Source: Strigamia acuminata (Eukaryota; Arthropoda; Chilopoda; Geophilomorpha; Linotaeniidae). Taken from it: a stretch of DNA of 64,000 nucleotides. The notes under the pieces were generated by a model. It was not told the DNA's origin and ran no database searches. It saw only the letters and a list, made by a program, of their open reading frames with translations. Numbering within the stretch: the first letter of the stretch is position 1; each line of letters opens with the position of its first letter. A program made the position numbers and the translations under genes. The stretch covers positions 1,428,501 to 1,492,500 of the forward strand of contig OX442320.1 of the NCBI GenBank assembly GCA_949358305.1, written 5' to 3'. Of this stretch, positions 55,009-64,000 are shown in pieces.

Positions 55009-58000
55009 TCTGAATATTCAGAGACATTGGTCTTGTGGTGTTTGTGCTAAGTCAACTGTGATGAGATCAAAAGTCTATTCTCTCAAATCATTGCTTGGAT
55101 GTTTCTAAAACTTACATTGGAGCCTTCTACTAAGGTTTAAACACTATTTCTGAACATTCAGAGACATTGATCTTGTGGTCTTTGTGCTAAGTCAACTGCA
55201 ATGTGAAATAAGCTCAAAATTTTTTTTTCAAAACTTATTGCTTGGATGTTGCTAAAACTTACATTGAAGGCTTCTACTAAGGTTTAAACACTATTTCTGA
55301 ACATTCAGAGACATTGGTCTTGTGGTGTTTGTGCTAAGTCAACTGTGATGAGATCAAAAGTCTATTCTCCCAAATCATTGCTTGGATGTTTCTAAAACTT
55401 ACATTGGAGCCTTCTACTAAGGTTTAAACACTATTTCTGAACATTCAGAGACATTGGTCTTGTGGTGTTTGTGCTAAGTCAACTGTGATGAGATCAAAAG
55501 TCTATTCTCCCAAATCATTGCTTGGATGTTTCTAAAACTTACATTGGAGCCTTCTACTAAGGTTTAAACACTATTTCTGAACATTCAGAGACATTGGTCT
55601 TGTGGTGTTTGTGCTAAGTCAACTATGATGAGATCAAAAGTCTATTCTCCCAAATGATTGCTTGGATGTTTCTAAAACTTACATTGGAGCCTTCTACTAA
55701 GGTTTAAACACTATTTCTGAACATTCAGAGACATTGGTCTTGTGGTGTTTGTGCTAAGTCAACTGTGATGAGATCAAAAGTCTATTCTCGCAAATCATTG
55801 CTTGGATGTTGCTAAAACTTCTCTTGAAGTCTTCTACTAAGGTTTAAACACTATTTCTGAACATTCAGAGACATTGGTCTTGTGGTGTTTGTGCTAAGTT
55901 AACTGTGATGAGATCAAAAGTCTATTCTCGCAAATCATTGCTTGGATGTGGCTAAAACTTCTCTTGAAGTCTTCTACTAAGGTTTAAACACTATTTCTGA
56001 ACATTCAGAGACATTGATCTTGTGGTCTTTGTGCTAAGTCAACTGCAATGTGAAATAAGCTCAAAATTTTTTTTTCAAAATTTATTGCTTGGATGTTGCT
56101 AAAACTTTCATTGGAGCCTTCTACTAAGGTTTAAACACTATTTCTGAACATTCAGAGACATTGGTCTTGTGGTGTTTGTGCTAAGTCAACTGTGATGAGA
56201 TCAAAAGTCTATTCTCCCAAATCATTGCTTGGATGTTTCTAAAACTTACATTGGAGCCTTCTACTAAGGTTTAAACACTATTTCTGAACATTCAGAGATA
56301 TTGGTCTTGTGGTGTTTGTGCTAAGTCAACTATGATGAGATCAAAAGTCTATTCTCCCAAATGATTGCTTGGATGTTTCTAAAACTTACATTGGAGCCTT
56401 CTACTAAGGTTTAAACACTATTTCTGAACATTCAGAGATATTGGTCTTGTGGTGTTTGTGCTAAGTCAACTGTGATGAGATCAAAAGTCTATTCTCCCAA
56501 ATCATTGCTTGGATGTTTCTAAAACTTACATTGGAGCCTTCTACTAAGGTTTAAACACTATTTCTGAATATTCAGAGACATTGGTCTTGTGGTGTTTGTG
56601 CTAAGTCAACTGTGATGAGATCAAAAGTCTATTCTCTCAAATCATTGCTTGGATGTTTCTAAAACTTACATTGGAGCCTTCTACTAAGGTTTAAACACTA
56701 TTTCTGAACATTCAGAGACATTGATCTTGTGGTCTTTGTGCTAAGTCAACTGCAATGTGAAATAAGCTCAAAATTTTTTTTTCAAAACTTATTGCTTGGA
56801 TGTTGCTAAAACTTACATTGAAGGCTTCTACTAAGGTTTAAACACTATTTCTGAACATTCAGAGACATTGGTCTTGTGGTGTTTGTGCTAAGTCAACTGT
56901 GATGAGATCAAAAGTCTATTCTCCCAAATCATTGCTTGGATGTTTCTAAAACTTACATTGGAGCCTTCTACTAAGGTTTAAACACTATTTCTGAACATTC
57001 AGAGACATTGGTCTTGTGGTGTTTGTGCTAAGTCAACTGTGATGAGATCAAAAGTCTATTCTCCCAAATCATTGCTTGGATGTTTCTAAAACTTACATTG
57101 GAGCCTTCTACTAAGGTTTAAACACTATTTCTGAACATTCAGAGACATTGGTCTTGTGGTGTTTGTGCTAAGTCAACTATGATGAGATCAAAAGTCTATT
57201 CTCCCAAATGATTGCTTGGATGTTTCTAAAACTTACATTGGAGCCTTCTACTAAGGTTTAAACACTATTTCTGAACATTCAGAGACATTGGTCTTGTGGT
57301 GTTTGTGCTAAGTCAACTGTGATGAGATCAAAAGTCTATTCTCGCAAATCATTGCTTGGATGTTGCTAAAACTTCTCTTGAAGTCTTCTACTAAGGTTTA
57401 CACACTATTTCTGAACATTCAGAGACATTGGTCTTGTGGTGTTTGTGCTAAGTTAACTGTGATGAGATCAAAAGTCTATTCTCGCAAATCATTGCTTGGA
57501 TGTGGCTAAAACTTCTCTTGAAGTCTTCTACTAAGGTTTAAACACTATTTCTGAACATTCAGAGACATTGATCTTGTGGTCTTTGTGCTAAGTCAACTGC
57601 AATGTGAAATAAGCTCAAAATTTTTTTTTCAAAATTTATTGCTTGGATGTTGCTAAAACTTTCATTGGAGCCTTCTACTAAGGTTTAAACACTATTTCTG
57701 AACATTCAGAGACATTGGTCTTGTGGTGTTTGTGCTAAGTCAACTGTGATGAGATCAAAAGTCTATTCTCCCAAATCATTGCTTGGATGTTTCTAAAACT
57801 TACATTGGAGCCTTCTACTAAGGTTTAAACACTATTTCTGAACATTCAGAGATATTGGTCTTGTGGTGTTTGTGCTAAGTCAACTATGATGAGATCAAAA
57901 GTCTATTCTCCCAAATGATTGCTTGGATGTTTCTAAAACTTACATTGGAGCCTTCTACTAAGGTTTAAACACTATTTCTGAACATTCAGAGATATTGGTC

Positions 58001-58108
58001 TTGTGGTGTTTGTGCTAAGTCAACTGTGATGAGATCAAAAGTCTATTCTCCCAAATCATTGCTTGGATGTTTCTAAAACTTACATTGGAGCCTTCTACTA
58101 AGGTTTAA
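55009..58108. repeat. Eleven-monomer 1554-bp higher-order repeat
   Basis: Two copies start at 55009 and 56563 with the GAATATT/CTCTCAAATC monomer. Nine 140-bp and two 147-bp monomers follow in the same order, including AAAACTTATTG, ATGTGGCTAAAAC and AGATATTGG variants. The second copy is stopped by the piggyBac insertion. Confidence 0.85.
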
Positions 58109-58177
58109 CCCTAGCAGCCCCAACCTAAAAAAAAATCCCTACTCACCCAACCCGGGTCATTTTTGACCCCAACAAAG

Positions 58178-58775
58178 ATGGCCGCCGAAGCACACCGAAG
58201 CATGTAAGTGTCAAAATGCATTCGCTTCGTTTTCTATTTATTTCGTATCTGATATCATTCTTTTTGGTATTTTTAGGTTGCCTGTTATAAGATCATTAGA
58301 AATAGAGTTTGAAAATGAAGGGTAAGTGCTAAATTTAAGAAAAAATTGCGATCCAATGTTTTGTAATGTGATATTTCAGACTTACGGTGCCAAATGGTTT
58401 GATACACATTATTTTCCACGGGAATAAAACCACTAAAGATGAAGATGCAAGGAAAAAGATCTACAGGAGTTTATATTTTACCTTAAAGGTACTGTACAAT
58501 CGTTAAAATTTTTTTTTTTACTTATTTTAACCAATTTTTTAGTCGCAAAAGAAAATCACCGGTCAGGTTAGGTTTCCGCCGTGTATTTTGAGTGCAATAA
58601 GGCAATTGTTTCCTAATAATTGCCAGAAGTATGATGAACAATATACCAATGTAAGTAAATATTATTATTGTAACTTTATTATTAATTTCTCAAATTTCAA
58701 TTTTTATAGATTCGTGAAATCACATTGGAAGAAATGGCCGAAACAAAATGGACAAAATGTAAATGCAAACAGTAA
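58178..58775 (+). CDS. Five-exon accessory protein of the piggyBac element (117 aa, unknown)
   Basis: Exons 58178-58203, 58277-58321, 58380-58488, 58543-58650 and 58710-58775. All introns are short (54-73 bp) with GT donors (three GTAAGT) and TTTAG, TTCAG or ATAG acceptors. The frame stays open over all junctions, in phases 2, 2, 0, 0, from ATGGCCGCC to a TAA that overlaps AATAAA. It is too interrupted to appear as one long frame. The protein has a basic mid-part and ends KWTKCKCKQ. The part FPPCILSAIRQLFP resembles the LPSCxxxxIRxxFP motif of the P2X7 C-terminal domain; this is a weak clue. It may be an accessory transposition factor or a captured host gene. Confidence 0.8.
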
Positions 58776-58814
58776 ATAAAAGAAATCTAAATCAGACACT
58801 TGTTTTCCATGAAT

Positions 58815-59955
58815 TTACTCTTGACATACCTGACAAGTAACACTTTTTTCTGTTGTAGAATGCGCTTGACAAACAAATGCATTGCAAACCGAACACTTTT
58901 CAGAATATTTATTCTGATTTCTACACAGAACACATCTCCCTCGTCTTTGAATATTATTGTCGGAATTTCCTTTCTGATACGTTAAATTACAACCAGCTGC
59001 TTCAATAGCACGAACAATATGACCTTGATAACTTTTTCTTCCAGCCGCTTCAATTATCAGTTGTGACATTCCGACCAGATCCATTCCAAAAGTCAGTCAA
59101 CGTTTTTACGACACGTGTCCCTTGATTTTTCTCAGGAATATTATTTACTTTGCCACAATAAATTTCGAAATTGCAGCAGTAACTCGATTTTGCATCTGCC
59201 AAAACCCAAACTTTTATGCCATAACGTCCAGGTTTAGATTTTATATAAACCTTAAATCCACAACGCCCACGAAATGTGATTAATTGTTCGTCCACAGTGC
59301 CAAATGGTGATGCGATATACGAATTACGACAATTTTCGGCAAATATTTCTGAAATTTCAGAAATTGGAGCTAAACGGGACTGTTTATATCGCTCGACCCT
59401 TGTCAAGATATCATCAAATCGTAACACGGTAAAAATGTCAGTGAACCGATTTCTGCTCATTACAGCTGTATAAATTTGCCGACAAAATGCTACTTCTGTG
59501 TTCCAAAGGAAACGCAGAGCCTGTTTCGATTCCTTAAACGATCCCGCCAACAGTAAAATGCCAATTACAGCATTTATTTCGGTGGTATCAACCGCTTGCC
59601 AATTCCGTTTAGACTTTGGATCAAGTTTGTTTAGCTTCTGAATACGTCGTTCTCCTCGTTGATTTGTATATTTCACAACAATATTTATGATTTCCGGTGA
59701 AATAAACAAATGAAATGCATCTAGTATTGTTTCGCATTGCTCCGATTTATGAGTTAGGCCTTCGTGGTCGCGAATGATATTTTCAGCTCGTTCTTGGCGC
59801 TGAACAGGTGCGATTGTATTCCAGCTGCGCTCGGCATATTCAATGGTTTCCCCAACATTCGCTGGCGAACAAGGACGGCTATCAATTTCATTTTCAAATT
59901 CATCTTCCGAGTTGTTGTCGTCGCTGATGTATTCGTAATCTGAATCGTCGGCCAT
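58815..59955 (-). pseudogene. piggyBac transposase, internally deleted
   Basis: The likely start is the Met at 59953-59955 (MADDSDYEY), followed by an acidic N-terminus. The DDE fold begins with VDEQLITFRGR (first Asp) and NVTTDN (second Asp); there the frame stops at 59050. The second part, in another frame up to 59084, holds only the C-terminal cysteine-rich domain, with spacing C-X2-C-X9-C-X2-C-X4-C-X2-H-X8-C-X2-C, typical of piggyBac. About 190 residues including the third catalytic Asp are missing compared with the usual size near 590. The protein is inactive as a transposase but could still bind the ends. Confidence 0.9.
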
Positions 59956-60105
59956 TTCACGTTGGTTAGGAAAGCAAAACAATGTGGTGTGTCATCAGAA
60001 TATTTGTTTATATATTAGGGAGAAAACGTAAACATTACGTATCATGTTATGTAGTCTGTACGTTTAACCCCCCCAACGAACACTCCAAACTTTAAGTGCC
60101 ATGCC

Positions 60106-60185
60106 ACCCCAACCCGGGTCATTTTTGACCCCAATAAAAAACGACTTCAGACATGCCACCCCAACCCGGGTCATTTTTGACCCCA
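60106..60185. repeat. Subterminal palindromic repeats of the piggyBac element
   Basis: Two copies of ACCCCAACCCGGGTCATT plus TTTGACCCC lie 52 bp apart, a third lies at 58145-58171 and a degenerate inverted one at 60328-60355. They are likely binding sites for the transposase, by analogy with other piggyBac ends. Confidence 0.75.
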
Positions 60186-60363
60186 AACATCAAAAAACGA
60201 TTTTAATAAAAAAATTAGCGGTTTATATATTTTTTTTATTATTCTAAATGATGAAAAAATAAAATACAAAAAAAACCAGAAATAAAAACATTTATTTTAG
60301 CAGAAAAAAAAATAAAAAACACTTTTCGGGGTCAAAATTGACCCCAGGTTGGGGTGGGGAGGG

Positions 60364-61560
60364 TTAAACACTATTTCTGAACATTCAGAGACATTGGTCT
60401 TGTGGTGTTTGTGCTAAGTCAACTATGATGAGATCAAAAGTCTATTCTCCCAAATGATTGCTTGGATGTTTCTAAAACTTACATTGGAGCCTTCTACTAA
60501 GGTTTAAACACTATTTCTGAACATTCAGAGACATTGGTCTTGTGGTGTTTGTGCTAAGTTAACTGTGATGAGATCAAAAGTCTATTCTCGCAAATCATTG
60601 CTTGGATGTTGCTAAAACTTCTCTTGAAGTCTTCTACTAAGGTTTAAACACTATTTCTGAACATTCAGAGACATTGGTCTTGTGGTGTTTGTGCTAAGTC
60701 AACTGCGATGTGAAATGAGCTCAAAATTTTTTTTTCAAAATTTATTGCTTGGATGTTGCTAAAACTTACATTGGAGCCTTCTACTAAGGTTTAAACACTA
60801 TTTCTGAATATTCAGAGACATTGGTCTTGTGGTGTTTGTGCTAAGTCAACTGTGATGAGATCAAAAGTCTATTCTCCCAAATCATTGCTTGGATGTTTCT
60901 AAAACTTACATTGGAGCCTTCTACTAAGGTTTAAACACTATTTCTGAACATTCAGAGACATTGGTCTTGTGGTGTTTGTGCTAAGTCAACTGTGATGAGA
61001 TCAAAAGTCTATTCTCCCAAATCATTGCTTGGATGTTTCTAAAACTTACATTGGAGCCTTCTACTAAGGTTTAAACACTATTTCTGAACATTCAGAGACA
61101 TTGATCTTGTGGTCTTTGTGCTAAGTCAACTGCAATGTGAAATAAGCTCAAAATTTTTTTTTCAAAATTTATTGCTTGGATGTTGCTAAAACTTACATTG
61201 AAGGCTTCTACTAAGGTTTAAACACTATTTCTGAACATTCAGAGACATTGGTCTTGTGGTGTTTGTGCTAAGTCAACTGTGATGAGATCAAAAGTCTATT
61301 CTCCCAAATCATTGCTTGGATGTTTCTAAAACTTACATTGGAGCCTTCTACTAAGGTTTAAACACTATTTCTGAACATTCAGAGACATTGGTCTTGTGGT
61401 GTTTGTGCTAAGTCAACTGTGATGAGATCAAAAGTCTATTCTCCCAAATCATTGCTTGGATGTTTCTAAAACTTACATTGGAGCCTTCTACTAAGGTTTA
61501 AACACTATTTCTGAACATTCAGAGACATTGATCTTGTGGTCTTTGTGCTAAGTCGACTGG
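60364..61560. repeat. Satellite array segment
   Basis: About eight monomers. The last is a 147-bp type that passes into copia-3 at AGTCGACTGGGATGTGAGA (about 61552-61570), where satellite and element are similar over about 20 bp so the exact junction cannot be set. Confidence 0.93.
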
Positions 61561-61563
61561 GAT

Positions 61564-63312
61564 GTGAGACCATATATTAGACAAACGGGAAGAGATGCTG
61601 GGACAACCTATGCGCATTATGTAGCGCCAGACAAGAAAAGGCTCCGCAGCAGAATTGAGGCATTGCATTGGTGTCAAGCAAACGGATACGAGTTTGAGGC
61701 GAATCTGTTTGATTTTTCGGGGAAAACTCAAAATGAAGATCTTCCGAACCCATTTGCTGGTTGTTGTGCGCTTGAGCCCAACACCTACGAGGAGGCAATT
61801 AAAGGCGAACGAAAGTCTGAATGGGTTGACGCAATGCAAGAAGAAATTGATATATTTAACGAAAGGAAAGTCTACGAGGAAGTTGATTGTGAGAAAGACC
61901 AACAATTGCTAGGCAGCAAATGGATCTATAAGATCAAGAGAGATAATACCGGGGTTATAAGACGTCATCGAGCGAGACTGGTCGCCCAAGGTTTCAAACA
62001 GCGACCAGGTATAGATTTCACCGAGGTGTTTTCACCTGTGGTGAATTTTGTTGTTATCTTGGTGTTATTTTGCATGTTGGTTGTCCTCATGAACTGGAGA
62101 GACACACATGCGGATATAAAATCCGCATATCTCTATGGAGACTTGGACGAGGTCCAATATATGAGCATTCCAAAGGGGTTCCAAACGCAGCAGAATGTTG
62201 GAAAGTGTTGGAAGCTTTATAAAGCTTTATACGGCCTGCACCAGTCGGGCCGTATGTGGTTCGAAAGGTTGCACGACAGACTGTTGCACATAGGATTTAA
62301 ACCGGTCCCTGGTTTTAACTGCGTTTATTGTATGGACAGAGATGTAGTGTTAGTCGTGTATGTCGATGACTTAGTCATTTTTTCACGCAATGAGAAGATC
62401 GAAAAAGATGTCCTGTCCTGGATAACAAACCATTTCCAAATGGTAAACCTTGGGCCAGTGACCCTTTTACTAGGCATAGAATTTACGCGTGTGAATGGCA
62501 AGATCTTAGTCCATCAGCGCAAGTATATCGAGAGATTGTGTGCTCATTTCAAAATCGATGGGTCGCATAAAGTTCATTTACCTGGGGCGGTAGGTACTAT
62601 GATAATGGGGGTGAAGAAGGACGAACAAATTGACACCGTGTTCCCCTACAGATCGCTGGTTGGTAGTCTTCTGTTTTTGGCGTCGCGAACCAGACCAGAC
62701 ATACTATTTTCCACTATTGTGCTCTCCCAATACAACGAGCGACATTCTCAGAGACATATTAATATGTTATTGCAAGTACTCAGGTACTTGAAGAACACTG
62801 AGGATTATTGTATTGATCTCTCGAGATGCAAAAGCGCTTTGCTGACGGTATTTACCGATGCGTCATACGCTACTGATGTAGACCAACGAAGGAGTTTCGG
62901 AGGTCATGTAGTTTTCCTGGGCGGTGTTCCGGTTTCGTGGTCGTGTAGAAAGCAGAAGATGACCACGTTATCCGTGATGGAGTCGGAGTTTGTGGCCATT
63001 GTTGATGGCGTCAGGGAACTGATATGGCTTAAGAGGCTTTTCAACATGTCGGTGATGTTCGACTACTTTGGGAATTTGCAGCCCTGTGTCTTAGCTGATA
63101 GCACAGCGGCAATACAATATAGTAAGAACCGCGTAGAAAATAAAGCGAACAAACACATCGAGGTTCGCTTCCATTATTTACGCGATCTGTATGAAAGCAA
63201 GATCTTTGATATCCGGCACGTTCCTGGAAAACTGAACGTAGCCGATTTGTTAACCAAATGGTTGGCTCGCCCACGTCTGACCGAATTGTGTGAGCACATC
63301 TTTGACATGTGA
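61564..63312 (+). pseudogene. pol: Copia-3 Pol fragment: MBD-like segment, RT, RNase H
   Basis: The open frame of about 582 codons is entered from satellite sequence and has no start codon of its own. The first 50 residues are MBD-like (RQTGRDAGTT, HYVAPDKKRLRSR, LFDF). RT follows (LLGSKWIYKIKRD, DIKSAYLYGDLDEVQY, YVDD at about residues 263-266), then RNase H (FTDAS, MESEF, LADSTAAIQY, NKHIEV). It ends with TGA. There is no internal stop or shift, so the fragment is young or recently truncated. It differs from copia-1 and copia-2 throughout, hence a third family. Confidence 0.93.
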
Positions 63313-63333
63313 CAAAATTGCCCAGAGGGGGTG
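61564..63333 (+). mobile_element. Ty1/copia element (copia-3), 5'-truncated, internal part
   Basis: Only the part from the MBD-like segment to the 3' LTR remains; gag, protease and integrase are absent. No 5' LTR is found upstream, where the satellite begins directly. The truncation point lies at the same place in a 147-bp monomer as the BEL/satellite junction at 33499. The polypurine tract AGAGGGGGTG ends at 63333. Confidence 0.9.
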
Positions 63334-64000
63334 TGTAGAGTTTAGGGACAAATATTGTCACAGTTCCATTACTTCGTGCTTTTCTGAATTAGCGCGATTG
63401 TTGCGCGATTAGTTTATCATTGTATCATGTCCCGAAATTGCAAATCGGTTGTTATTGTTTTTATAAATTGCGTGTGTATGTACCACAACTGATTTACTTC
63501 TATATAATGATTGGTCTAATTGTCGCCTGCTCAAATGAGCATTTTATGTTTTAAGAGTTTGTTTTGACATTGTACAGGACAAATCAACTAAAACATAATA
63601 TTGATTTGTCCTTCCGATAATTTGTGAGGTAAAATAACCTCAAACCGTGTATGTCGTTTTTCTCACATGTTATGTTTTTCCACTGCAATAAAGATGGCGG
63701 CACAATTTGTGCTTGTAATGCAAAACACTGGAAATAGGATTGGACTCACTTTATTCGATATAATGGCCTACAGAATACACGTGCGTATTCCTTACGCACG
63801 GGTTCCTAAACGTCGACACGTCGTCGGCGACGTGTAGAACGAACGTTGACCGTTCGTAATGCGAAATGTTGGCGATGATCGTCGCGGCACTCGTACCTGG
63901 CGAAAAACACTCAAAAACTACGAATTCCGCCGTGAAATTAGTGCTGATTCGCTCAAAACACCTTGCACTGGTGTAAATAATAACTATAGTTACTTGGCAA
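63334..64000 (+). repeat. Copia-3 3' LTR and following sequence, right border not resolved
   Basis: The LTR should start at TGTAGAG after the polypurine tract. It contains a TATA box (CTATATAATG, 63500-63509), GTCGCCTGCTCAAATGAGCA (63522-63541), hairpin AGGACAAATCAA...TTGATTTGTCCT (63576-63612), hairpin TGAGG...CCTCA (63625-63642) and CAATAAAGATGGCGG (63686-63700). By comparison with the 460-bp LTR of copia-2 it would end near 63780, but no second copy exists here to fix the end. From about 63780 to 64000 I see only CG-rich sequence without a gene. Confidence 0.75.

Larger units (their letters stand above)
53189..58108. repeat. Satellite array segment
   Basis: About 34 monomers without interruption. 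Two kinds of higher-order repeat are visible inside (listed separately). The array ends at TTAA (58105-58108) where the piggyBac element is inserted. Confidence 0.97.
58109..60363. mobile_element. piggyBac element with deleted transposase and a second gene
   Basis: A 2255-bp element flanked by TTAA (58105-58108 and 60364-60367), with termini CCCTAGCAGCCCCAACC and, reversed, CCCTCCCCACCCCAACC. Palindromic GGGTCATTTTTGACCC motifs lie near both ends. It carries a spliced gene on the plus strand and a broken transposase on the minus strand, arranged tail to tail. The transposase lacks its middle, so the copy must be mobilised in trans. Confidence 0.93.

Noticed and set aside
63780-64000. Start of another element or gene at the right edge
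   Set aside because: The sequence is CG-rich and resembles copia leader composition, but there is no open frame, primer site or repeat partner in the window to support a call.

Overview
This window looks like metazoan heterochromatin (pericentromeric or similar), not a prokaryotic or ordinary genic region. The evidence is a satellite with higher-order repeats, a Pao/BEL retrotransposon (a superfamily known only from animals), Ty3/gypsy and Ty1/copia elements, piggyBac elements with TTAA target duplications, and introns with GT/AG borders. The species cannot be named from the sequence; an invertebrate is most likely. I see no host single-copy gene and no tRNA or rRNA gene.

Layout. A satellite of 140-bp and 147-bp monomers (1-5233, 9747-10186, 11756-13591, 33499-34428, 35939-39801, 40996-41460, 41912-43917, 53189-58108, 60364-61560) is the landing pad for everything else. 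Inserted in it, left to right, are: a complete short-LTR gypsy (Mag/K02A2.6-like) element (5234-9746, minus); a 1.57-kb non-autonomous TIR element with a 22-bp minisatellite (10187-11755); a Pao/BEL element (13592-33498) that has lost protease, RT and its 3' end; a solo BEL LTR (34429-35938); two tandemly amplified solo copia-type LTRs (39802-40252, 41461-41911) and a piggyBac-type MITE (40364-40995); a 9.3-kb LTR element without pol (43918-53188); a piggyBac element (58109-60363); and a 5'-truncated copia (61564 to the window end). Two further copia elements are nested in the BEL: copia-1 (14029-20940, minus) in its 5' LTR and copia-2 (23299-30204, plus) in its gag.

Most notable points. (1) All three copia pol genes carry, between integrase and reverse transcriptase, a segment that reads like a methyl-CpG-binding (MBD-type) domain. 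(2) The piggyBac element carries, beside its broken transposase, a five-exon gene on the opposite strand with perfect exon phasing and a 117-aa product. (3) The 1.87-kb terminal repeats of the pol-less element each contain an antisense series of about nine mini-exons with good splice sites; joined, they keep one reading frame whose only internal stops are five TGA codons. (4) The copia LTRs of four families share two RNA-like hairpins, with compensatory changes, and a YY1-like AAGATGGCGG motif.

History that can be read from nesting: the satellite came first; BEL inserted into it; a roughly 20.8-kb segmental duplication or unequal exchange left a truncated BEL on one side and a solo LTR on the other; copia-1 and copia-2, each with apparently identical LTRs, came later. 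A solo LTR was amplified together with a four-monomer satellite block before the MITE landed in one copy. All of this is read by eye; no alignment or database search was run.
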